From positions 1-64,000 of the forward strand of contig JADGJC010000177.1 of assembly GCA_027596075.1 (NCBI GenBank): 64,000 bases of DNA, in the 5' to 3' direction. This document shows positions 53,833-64,000 of this stretch, piece by piece. The notes under the pieces are model-generated. The model ran no database searches. It had not been told where the DNA came from and was given only the letters and a program-made list of their open reading frames with translations. Position 1 is the stretch's first letter, and each line of letters begins with the position of its first letter. The translations under genes and the position numbers were made by a program. The stretch comes from Rhizophlyctis rosea (Eukaryota > Chytridiomycota > Chytridiomycetes > Rhizophlyctidales > Rhizophlyctidaceae).

Positions 53833-54916
53833 ATGGCCTCAAAAGCATCACAACTGCTCACCGTAGACGCCCCCTCCTCCACTCCAGGTCTCGCTATCAT
53901 CTCCATCCACCGCGAACCCGTAAACTCCATGAACAAGGTGCTTACCCTTGGAACGGTCACGTTCAGGCGATAAACCTCACCCACCTTTCTCCCAGGCCCT
54001 CTGGCAAGCCCTCTCCGACACCCTCACCCAACTCGAAGCCAACCCCTCCATCCGCGCCGTCATATTCCGCTCCGGACTTAAACGCCCCATCTTCACCGCC
54101 GGAAACGATATCAACGAGCTCCACGCCCGTCGCACGACGCGGGAGCGGTATGTCAGTTTCTGGTTGTTGAAGAACCAGTTTTTGGCGAGATTGTTGAGGT
54201 CGAGGTTGAGTACGGCGGCGGCGATAAAGGGCGCTTGTCCTGCGGCGGGGACGTGTTTGGCGATGTGCTGTGATGTGAGGATCGCGACGAAAGACGTTAC
54301 TATGGGATTGAACGAGGTGCGTTTAGATCTATAACAGAGGAATAGCTTGCTTTGTTTTACCAGGTCTCACACCATTCTCTTTGTCAGGTAGCACTCGGCA
54401 TCACTGTCCCACACCAATGGACCAAGCTCATGGCTCGTTTAGGTTTGTGCAGGGACTCGACTCATATTGTCCGTGTGCTCTTTAGCTCATATCACGCTTT
54501 CACTGTATCAGTCGGACAAGCTCGTGCCGAATACTTATGCCTTACCTCGCGCATGGTTCCCGCCCCGGAAGGCCTCCGCATCGGTTTAGTCGACCACGTG
54601 GTTGACAGCGAAGAGGAACTTCTCTCACTAGCCACAAAAGAAGTCCAGAAGCTTGCTGGTCTTCCAGGGCAGGCACAAGCCCTCACCAAGGTTAGTTCAA
54701 ACGATGATTGCATAAAAGGATGCTCAAGATCTCGCATTCAACACGGGTCGGTTTCTGAAACAGGAATCCATGCGCGGCGCATTCGCAGACGAATGGGGAA
54801 ATGAAAAGAGGGTTACGGAAGAAGCTGAATGGGCATGGAAGATGCTGAGCCTAGACAGCACAGTGAAGAGCTTGGATGCCGTCATTGCCAGATTGGGAAA
54901 TAAGTCTAAGTTGTGA
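53833..54916 (+). CDS. ECI1: Enoyl-CoA delta isomerase, ECI1-like
   Basis: It moves 3-cis/trans double bonds to 2-trans so that unsaturated fatty acids can enter beta-oxidation, in mitochondria or peroxisomes. Start MASKASQLLTVDAPSSTPG at 53833. Crotonase-fold markers: REPVNSMNK (then a GTGCTT-donor intron), ALWQALSDTLTQLE, RPIFTAGNDINELH (oxyanion segment), AIKGACPAAGTCLAMCCDVRIA (oxyanion Gly), TMGLNEVALGITVPHQW and GLVDHVVDSEEEL, ending VIARLGNKSKL at 54916. It matches ECI1 (human GACPAGGCL, IGLNETQLGI). It has about four introns. The C-terminal SKL-like triplet is S-K-L exactly, a peroxisomal PTS1 signal, which points to peroxisomes. Confidence 0.92.
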
Positions 54917-55095
54917 TTTGCCCTTGTCTTGATTTGCTCCTGTTTCGTCCATTTTGTTGTTTAATGTGCTTATGAGTTCACAATATACCCGTCCTGTCCA
55001 ATTGGAGAGAAAGTTCGAAGGCACTCGCGGCTGACATCGTTGCTTCATTCCACTAACACAAGCAAAGAGATGTCTACGGATTGCAAATCACCGTC

Positions 55096-56558
55096 TCAGA
55101 AATCCAACGAATTCTTCGCACCACCACCACCCGTCCCACAACCCATCCCAGAACTCTTACTGCCCACCCCAGCCCCAACCTGCCTCGACTTATCCCCAAC
55201 CCCCTTCGACAAAACCCTCTTATCACTCCCATCCTGACTCCTAGCCCCCGTATCCTCCCCCTCCGGGGGCAAATGGAAAGTCTCGATCGAAAACCTCTTT
55301 CTCCTCACTTTGAATCCCAAACTCTTCAACTCAATATCCGTCAATCGCGATGAATGATTCAGCGTCGCGAGACGCGGCAGTTTACGCGGGTGGAAGAGAC
55401 CGGAGTAGTCGGATGTGTAGAGGGGGTTGATGGGGGAGGGTGAGCCGGCGAAGGATTCTACTTCGATGACTGCGTCGCAGGTGTGTTCTATGCGGCGGAT
55501 GAAGGGAACTGAGCGGAGGGCGTGGAAGTCGCCGTAGAGGTGGGCTGGAAGGGTGAGGATGCAGGATGCGGAGGTTGTGCGGAGGAGGAGTTTGAGGCGG
55601 TGGAGGAAGAGGGTTATTGCCTGTGAAAGCATTTGTTTCTGCTGGTTAGTTGTGCGACACGCGTGGATCACTCAAGGCAAACTCACGTGTGGATTTGAGG
55701 ATGAGGGCCAAAATGGAGATGCGATGGAATGTATTGCTATTATGAGGAACGGTCGTGGGGATGATGAGGGAGATGGGGAAGTAAGGCTAAACCCTCCCTG
55801 TGATATTAGGGAAGCAATCTGGTCGTAGAGGGTGGTGTAGAACGTATCGGTGGGTTGTGATAAAGATGGCCATGTTGTTAAGTCAAGAAGGGCGAGGCGG
55901 GAGGCAGCGTTTGTGAGGAGAGTCGGTGATATTGTCTTTGTCAAGTCAAATATGTTACAATATGGCACTTGAGGAGTTGTGGTATCTGAGGCATACATAG
56001 TTTAGACAGTCAACTTTGAGACCGGAGTCACGATGATTGCCTACCTCTTCGAGGGGAGGCGATTCCAGGAGCAGCACCAGTTGTCAGGGCACTGGCAAAT
56101 CTGGGTAGCCCCTGATACCTCCACGCAATCTTCATGCTATCTTCCCCGCCCGCTCTTAGCGCTCCCAATGCTCTTCCTGACACGTTCGCAGCCCCTACTT
56201 CCACCACATCACCATCCTCGCCTTCCTCCTCCGCAGCTGTTTCCGCAGCAGCTCCCTCCACTACACCCATCAAACCCCTCACTAGATCCTCAGGATTTTC
56301 GTCGGCCGATGCGACGCAGACCGCATGACCTGATGCTATTCCCTGCGCGATGAAGTATTTGAAGAGGAGGTGCGCGTAGCCGGTGAAACGGTCTTCTTTT
56401 AGGAGGAGGAGGGAGCCTTGAGGGAGGCCTCCACCGAGGACTTCATCGAGGGAAGGGACTCCGGTTGATACTAGCGTTTGACCGTTATGTGCGGATATTC
56501 GGGTTGCGGGCGGGGGATTGGACGTTGCGGTTGGGGTGCGCCGTTTGAAGGAGCTCAT
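55096..56558 (-). CDS. ELP4: Elongator complex protein 4
   Basis: This RecA-like subunit of the Elp4-5-6 ring of Elongator is needed for cm5/mcm5 modification of wobble uridine 34 in tRNA. Start MSSFKRRTPTATSN at 56558. Family markers: TLVSTGVPSLDEVLGGGLPQGSLLLL (degenerate P-loop region), ASALTTGAAPG, YCNIFDLTK, HLYGDFHALRSVPFIRRIEHTCDAVIEVESFAGSPSPINPLYTSDYSGLFHPRKLPRL, then FSIETFHLPPEG and the terminal CGTGGGGAKNSLDF, like human GCGMMAGGKKHLDF. There are two introns (about 55999-56040 and 55615-55674), both with CTAAC/CTAAA branch points. An acidic low-complexity insert (AEEEGEDGD) sits in exon 1. Confidence 0.94.
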
Positions 56559-56764
56559 GTTCGTTTATTATATGGCTGTGAAGTGGATATGAAAAATTGA
56601 AAATCAGTAGAGAGATAGAGGTCAAGATCAAGAAAGACGCGACCAGTGAGTGTGACTCACTGTGACACCAGTAAACAATCGCGTTCCCCCATCTCATTTT
56701 GCGTTCTTTCTCCACTTCCTGGCCTTTCATCGACATCTTCATTCCCATTCACACGGCCGCAACC
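56559..56764. promoter_or_regulatory. Shared divergent promoter, ELP4 / BUD32
   Basis: Only 206 bp separate the two start codons. It contains a direct GTGAGTGTGACTCACTGTGA patch near 56645-56665 with TGAGTCAC-like half-sites. The bidirectional role is inferred from layout. Confidence 0.55.
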
Positions 56765-57822
<1,058 letters not shown>

Positions 57823-58081
57823 CACCGTCATATCCTCATTCTCCTTGCCATTCCTATATACCTACAGAACCGTCTGAACCTCCCACAAAATTGTAATATG
57901 TACATGTAAATAGTTTGCTACCTATCGAAATGCCACAAAGCACGTCGCACCCTGCGCCAAATCCCACTCTCACATGAAGCATCGCATTGGTCCGCATCAA
58001 GGACCGACGATTCCCGTACCAAAAAACCCAAAAATGGGGACCAAAAGGGTATACAAAAAAGGTAGTCCCAACAACCACCCC

Positions 58082-61000
58082 TCACTTCTTCCCCTCCTTC
58101 CCATCCTCACTCCCACTCCAATCCCCACTCTGCCTCCTCTTCGCCCTCTGCTCCGCCATCAAATGCGCCCCCGGCAGAAACGCCGGATTCGCCCCCGGTA
58201 TAACCGGCAGAGCCACCTCCCCTAACATCGGGAAACTCTTCCCTTCCTCCCTACTCTCCGGCAACCCCCTCATCGGCTGATGCACCGGACTTCTCAAAAG
58301 CGGTTCCACCGGTCCGGGCGTCGAGCTCCGCGCAACAATGGTGGGTCGCGTATCGACGCTGCTGATGTGCGCGTCTCCGGCGTGGTGTTGCTGCATTTCG
58401 CGGGCGTGTTGTTGGAGTGTCAGGGCGGAGAGACCGGCGATGGCGACGTCTACTAGGTGGGATTGGAGGGCAGCGGCTTGTGGGGCGGGGTCTTGGAGTT
58501 CTGTGGAGGGGTTTAGTTCCATTCCATTGAGGTCGTCAAGTAGGAGATTTGATTCGCTCCGCCAGAGGGAGCCGAGGACCATGTAGCGCTCTTCCATCAG
58601 GGTTTGATACCGATAGGTTAGACGAAGGTTTGGCACATTGGACTTTTCGATGTCTGTTTTCCAGTTTGTAGCCAAGAACATTAGTCAAAGTGCCAAGATC
58701 TTTCAAAAGACGGATGTCGGAAGAGAAGGTTGCAACTTGGTACTTACGATTTCCCGCCGGCCCATGCACATTACAATTCTCTCCCAACCACCTTTTCTTA
58801 ATCGACAACTCCCACCCACTCTGCAACACACTATTCCGCGCAATCTCACACATATCCGTACTCGACAGCTTCCAAATCTGCCATATTCATCAACGTTGTG
58901 CGCTGTATCTGTCACTTTAGTCTCAAAAACCCACCTGCGCAGCAACACTATACTCCTCAATCAACGGCTCCTTCGTAAAATGGAACTGCAGCGGATCGTC
59001 CGTACTTAAGCTGACATTCAACCCTCTTTGGAAGAAGCTCAAGAACGGGTTTCGTTCGTAGTTCAGAAAGAGTGCATTATTCGATAGAGGAGACATGGCA
59101 ATACCGATTTGGTCAAGATAGTAGCTGATGAGATGAAGAAAATGGATTAGATGAGGGGTGGAGGCCGTAAAATCCAAAACTGAACATACAGATACTGCAA
59201 TGCCGGCACCTTCCGCAACAAAATGCCATGACTGATACTATGACTCGTCAAAAACGCCGCCGTCAAATGGTCCGTATCACCCGCTTCTCCCGCATGGGGC
59301 CGGAGAACAAAGGTGTCTGTGAGACGCCGGTATGTCAGTCCACTAACATTCTTCCCAAACCCTCCTGAATCAACCAGTAATTCCACCAACAACTTACTAA
59401 ACCCCCTCTCCTTCCTCCAATAATTCAACGTGCACATATTCGTATACATATAATACAAGTAATACGAATATGGCGGATTTTGCAAGGTACTCCAGTCCCG
59501 CGGGTACGGATACTTCTTGTAGGTCCGCCGCTCCGTCTTACTCTCGTCATCCACACTGTCGAACCCGATCACACGCTGCAGGAAAATGTGCAATTCCGGG
59601 TGGGATTGAGGGTCCCGGGTGACTTCGAATAGGGGTTCGAAGATATCTACAGAGAATGGATGTTGGCAAATATAACGTTTTTCACAGAACAAAAAGGAAA
59701 GATAACGCACGTCGAATGCATTCCTCGAAACATTGGACAACATTCGACTTTTTGTATACGTTGTAGAGACGGGGAATCTGCACAAGCCATCGCACATTGT
59801 GTGAGAAGAGTTTGTTGTCTACTACCCATTTTGCGAGTTTGTCCCATTCGTCTCGCGACCTATTAAGGACGGCCATCAGCACCCTGCTGACAACATGCGT
59901 CAAGCCCTACTATTTTGCGCTACTTACCGCCCGTAAACAGAGATACGATACTCGCAATTCTGGTATTTGCTTTGCTCCAAGTCCGTGAACACCTCTATAT
60001 GCAGTATACTTCAGTTCAGGAGATGGAACAAGCCACTCGTCAGAAACTCACCCTTAGTAAGTTCAGCCAAATACCGTCCCTTGACATGATTATCAGTCTT
60101 CAAAAAGATCTCGCGCAAGCGTGACTCTCCAATCGGGTTATATTTCAAGTTGAACTTGTCAAATCGGTGGAACGAGTCTTTGTGTGCCTATGATTGAAAA
60201 TGATCCATTAGCAAATGAATGATTTTGCCGATCCACCGGCCTTCCAAAACACTACGCACATGCATGTCAAGGGTGTCGATACTCAAGTCATAGGCAGTGA
60301 GATTTAGACTTTGGAACACCTCCGCCAAGGTCAGGTAACGCCCGTCACGGAAGGTCACCGTGTCCTGGATTGACCCGAATGCGATGTTTGTCAAAGATAA
60401 TCGCAGGCGATGATCAGAACTCTTCAACGTACCCCAGGCGCCTTCTTCAACTTCGCCTTGATGAATCGCAACAAGTGCTTTTGGTTCATACAGGATGAGT
60501 GATGCACGTGCGTGTCGACTTTACGGACGTTGTAGAAGTCTCGATGTGGTACACGCTACACCCAAGTCAGGATGTCATTACAACTGGGTCACTGATGGGC
60601 GATCGAATGCATTGCCATACCTTGGAGTCCGCCATCTCCTGATACTCGTTGAGGAGCACGTACATGCTGAACTTACTTTCCAAATACCGAAGGCGACGGA
60701 ACGCGAAACTCTTTGTGGGGCCATCTGAAATGACATTGAGGATATACTCCATATCTTGGAAATAGTCCTTGATCGAAGGCACGTCACAGAGTGGGTTCGA
60801 ATTTGTCAACGCATCTGGTCCTTGGCTATAAGCGGATTGTCGCATCCCCAGCGCAAAACTAGCAGCATCGCACCTTTCTCATTCTCGAAGATTTGGAAAA
60901 CCCCATCCGCGCCCATTTTGAATACTCTCTATCAGGTCCGTATCAGAAAAGGTAAGACGTATGCATTTGATTGTTTTAGCCGTACCGCGTCTTTGCCAGG

Positions 61001-61879
61001 AACCGTGCAATTTCGAAAATCAAACTCTTCAGAGATTTTCGTTCCAGATATATCGGTCTGCGACTGATCTGTGCTTGGATGTGGGTAGCTCGGTGCAGGT
61101 GGCGGAGGATAGATCTGCCAGTCGTCACTGTCTTTTGGATTATCCCCTGCGCACTGGAAACTGGCTCGCATATATCGCTTCCTCAGATTTAAGCATTTTT
61201 GTAATGTGACAAAGATGTTTTCAAGCTCCTCGCTAAGCGCCGCATCTGATGCAAGGAATCAGGTACAATCAGGGACTGTTAGAAGCGATACTGGCAAACA
61301 GCAGCAGTGCTCCTTACCCTGAGCGTCCCCCTGAGCGAATCTTGCTACTACTTCCGACGTCACGGCAGTTCCGGCAATATCAGCCATACGCTCTGCCAGA
61401 CTGATAGTTGGGTACCGATCTTGCAGTCCACCAGCTGAGACAGTGGAACTGGCTTCGTTCGTCAAACTGGCACGGCGGGATAATGACGTGTCACCAATCA
61501 TACTGCTTTCCTGGCCCGCGAACAGTCTGTGTGCCCAATATTTGTTGTCCTCCTGATCCCAGAAAAGTGTATGTTTAGAAAATCCACTTTGACAGGCGGA
61601 GCAGATTTGCAATATACCTGATGAATGGCTCGCTCTGCATGATAGTCTGTAATGCCGTTGTAAGTCATGTGATGTCTTCTCACGCGCAAGCAGGTCCTAT
61701 CGCTCAGGGAACGTTGAACACCAACCGTAAAAGGGATTGAAGGCTCGACGTGCGGGCATCGGACTTGTGACACCGTCGTGACCTTCCAGTATATTGCCCA
61801 TACTCGAAGAGGAGCGAGACATAGGGCTCTTTCCCGTGGGACCGAGTGGAGGTCTCTGCATGTGGTCCCGATCTGACAT
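58082..61879 (-). CDS. AMD1: AMP deaminase
   Basis: It converts AMP to IMP and ammonia in the purine nucleotide cycle. Start [19 protein letters not shown] at 61879; the N-terminal part is Ser-rich and regulatory. Catalytic-domain strings: [31 protein letters not shown] (zinc ligands HVH), [55 protein letters not shown]-type text, [63 protein letters not shown] and [25 protein letters not shown], then [15 protein letters not shown]. The C-terminus has an extra disordered tail of about 170 residues (ELQDPAPQ...DGKEGKK), ending at 58082, which animal AMPDs lack. Many introns. Confidence 0.96.
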
Positions 61880-62318
61880 GCTTTTTGCGCGTAAACACGA
61901 GTGTCAAACCAAAAAACAAGAAGAGACAACTAGCGCGAGTATATGTGAGGTAGTGACTACTAGCAAGCAATAACTTGTGGACACCAACAACCACGGGTAA
62001 TAGGGGTATTGTAAAGAGATTGGGATGTTGTGCCGATGGGGATGCAAGACGATGATAAGGAGGAAGCAGGCAGGCCTTAGTGCAAGGAAGTGAAGTATTA
62101 TCGCACACGATCAGCCATTTCATCAAAGCATACTGCGCCGTCAGATTGATTTGATCGGATAAGCGATCACATGACATCAAATGGACCCTTGCATGACTGG
62201 GCCTCAACACTCAGACGGGTGTATAAATACCTCGAATGTTACCACTGCTTCTCTGCTTCACCTCCCAGTCTAGGAAACAACGACCGTTGGTTGCTCAAAG
62301 AACCCACTTTGCTCAGTC
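61880..62318. promoter_or_regulatory. Divergent promoter region, AMP deaminase / F-box-like gene
   Basis: This 439-bp spacer has a TATA-like GTGTATAAATAC at about 62220-62231, pointing to the plus-strand gene about 90 bp downstream. An ORF from 62171 is open through here, but its frame does not match the downstream protein. Confidence 0.5.
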
Positions 62319-63926
62319 ATGACCCAAACAACCCTCCTATCGCTGCACTAGGACATACAACTGTTCATACTGAAAGAAGCAGATTGTCGGGCTCTGGTTC
62401 GGCTGGCGCAAACCTGTCATACCGCACGACTTATCCTGTCCGCAAAAGTGTTTGATACGGTTGTATGGCGTTCCCTCCTACTCAGAGACTTTTTCTTCCC
62501 CAACGAGGATATCAAACCATCCCCTATATCCGCATCATATGCCGCTCTTTATGCGAACCACCAACGTCTATGGACGGGTAACTGGACAGCACTGAAGCCC
62601 GACATCAAACCTCCAAAATTAACAACTCTCACTGAAGTCGCTGTCATCTGGGACAACCTCCAAGCCTTTGACAACCTATGCAACAAATCATATCTGTCAA
62701 ACATCTCCAACGTCCTGACAAAACTTGACAGAAGTTTACTCATGGGCCGAATACATGAGCATGTTCCCATTAATTCTCTAAGCCGGAGCCACTACCTATC
62801 TCTCCACCCGACTGCACCCCTCCTCAACATCTACGCCGACGAAATCTACATCTACAACTACGAAACCCGCAAGCTTCTAGGCCAAATGGCCATCCGACAG
62901 AATAATACAACGATCCCCATAGTTGCTCAATCCTTGGCCGCCGACCTCGTTGCCTTCATCTGCGCCGGAACACCGACGCCCCTGTACATATACCAATACG
63001 ATTTCTCCGAATACACACCTCTTAAACCCCCTAACCTCCTCGCCGATATCCTACACCACAGCCCTTTCTACCAATTCCAAGACAACCCCGCAGTAAGCCT
63101 GAACCCCTGGGACTCCGATGTGTCCCTCAACACTGCTGGGACCAGGATGATCGTCGTCATGAAGGCATGCAACCAAAACCCCGTGCGGCTTACGAAGCAT
63201 GGCAATGGTGATGTCGCCGATCACGCCTGGCATGGTCTATTGATCTATAATATTGACCGAAAGACCAATGCTCCCTCCATCCTAATGGTGCACGATTTGG
63301 ACCGAATGATGGATTTCATTGTTCACGCCCAAATGCAGCCAGGAAGAGTTTACGACTGGAAAACAATATCAACATTATCAGAAGGAATCCCTGCCGGTGC
63401 CGCCTCCTTCTCCGACCACGCCGTCAACCTGCTGGATACCGCCATTCATGGTCAACTGGCAGTAATGCTTTGGCAGATTAGGAATCCCGGCAATTTGCTT
63501 GAACCAAATGTAGCGGTTGGGGTTGATTGCGGTAATGGGAAATTGTTATGGGCGATTGCTCTGAATGGATTTGGAATGCATCAGCCGCTGGCTGCTCCTG
63601 TCTTGTTGGGTGGAATTAGTTCGGATGGAGCTTGTTGGTGGGTCACGGGGCTTGGGGAGGCGATGGTTGCGGATTGTAGTGGGACCGGAGTGAATGTGTC
63701 GGGGTTGGCTGTAGATACCTTATCGTCGGAGGGGACAGAGGCGGGAGATAAACAGGAGGTTTCAGAGGAAGATCCTGCTTCCACACACGGATTGACAGGT
63801 GGGAATGTTGATGCTGACAAGTGCATCAGAGGAGACTGTGTACTTTGGATGGAGCGGAGAGTTGTTTCCAAAGACGTAGGGAGGGAGGCTGCATATGAGT
63901 TTGTATTCAAGCCCGCGAGTCTGTAA
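62319..63926 (+). CDS. F-box-like protein with C-terminal propeller-like region; in-frame TAG near start
   Basis: The long frame 62352-63926 has no ATG early but reads as an F-box: DIQLFILKEADCRALVRLAQTC...FDTVVWRSLLLRDFF. The same frame upstream starts ATG at 62319 (MTQTTLLSLH) and is broken only by TAG at 62349-62351, right in the F-box. Either the TAG ends a cryptic intron (CACTAG acceptor, with an upstream exon I cannot place) or it is a mutation or sequencing error. The rest (about 480 aa) has repeated beta-strand text (LLNIYADEIYIYNYETRKLLGQMAI, TRMIVVMKA, HGLLIYNIDRK, VAVGVDCGNGKLLWAIAL), compatible with a degenerate WD/kelch-like propeller. F-box proteins recruit substrates to SCF ligases. 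Substrate unknown. Confidence 0.6.
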
Positions 63927-64000
63927 AGATGGTTCCACGCTGCCATGTTTTCGTGCATTGCATAATGTAATTGTTCATTCAGGAGAAGGGTATCTGGAGT

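Noticed and set aside
53637..54170. 177-codon plus ORF overlapping the ECI1 start
   Set aside because: It is a Pro/Ser/Thr-rich shadow frame of the ECI1 gene, which has clear crotonase motifs in another frame.

Overview
The window reads as nuclear DNA of a zoosporic (chytrid-like) fungus. Genes are close together on both strands. Most are cut by short introns of about 35 to 80 nt with GTRNGT donors, CTAAC/CTAAT branch points and YAG acceptors. The proteins are fungal in character (MET13-type MTHFR, Sec9-like SNARE, Ski8, Bud32, Pap1/Yap-like bZIP), but the window also holds intraflagellar transport protein WDR35/IFT121 and the centriolar coiled-coil protein CCDC77. Flagellum-forming fungi keep these genes and yeasts or mushrooms do not. 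An attractin-like CUB/kelch/PSI receptor is also more animal-like than dikaryan. The species cannot be fixed from the sequence alone. I found no tRNA, rRNA or CRISPR array.

Layout: 1-827 is the 5' end of a Ty1/copia-type LTR retrotransposon on the minus strand, running off the left edge, with a short LTR, a half-tRNA(iMet) primer site and a gag-like ORF with an in-frame TGA. 1.0-2.0 kb holds a doubtful zinc-finger-like gene, followed by a gene-poor stretch to 3.4 kb. 3.5-8.6 kb is WDR35 (minus), head to head with a SNAP-25/Sec9-like SNARE (9.1-10.1, plus). Then on the minus strand come a Rif1 N-terminal-domain protein (10.2-13.2), MTHFR (13.6-16.2), an attractin-like receptor (17.0-20.4) and a mucin-like single-pass protein (21.1-23.1). 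CCDC77 (24.1-26.3, plus) converges on SKI8/WDR61 (26.4-27.9, minus). A bZIP factor (28.4-29.7, minus) diverges from PRPP synthetase (30.7-32.1, plus). Glycogen debranching enzyme covers 33.5-39.8 (plus).

From 40.6 kb: a seven-helix membrane protein (plus), a single-pass protein with a PPxY motif (minus), TRAPPC13 (plus), a LIG4-related ATP-dependent DNA ligase (plus), a predicted N-myristoylated PPxY protein (plus), a 170-aa membrane protein (minus), a small probably secreted protein (minus), enoyl-CoA isomerase ECI1 (plus), ELP4 (minus) head to head with BUD32 (plus), AMP deaminase (minus) and an F-box-like protein (plus) with an in-frame TAG near its start.

There are no operons. Loosely related functions are a flagellum/centriole pair (WDR35, CCDC77), nucleotide metabolism (PRPP synthetase, AMP deaminase), energy stores (debranching enzyme, ECI1), DNA ends and telomeres (Rif1-like, LIG4-like) and anticodon-loop tRNA modification (ELP4 and BUD32, sharing one 206-bp promoter region). 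Exon structures were worked out by hand from reading frames, splice signals and remembered family sequences. Gene ends are therefore firmer than each internal boundary.
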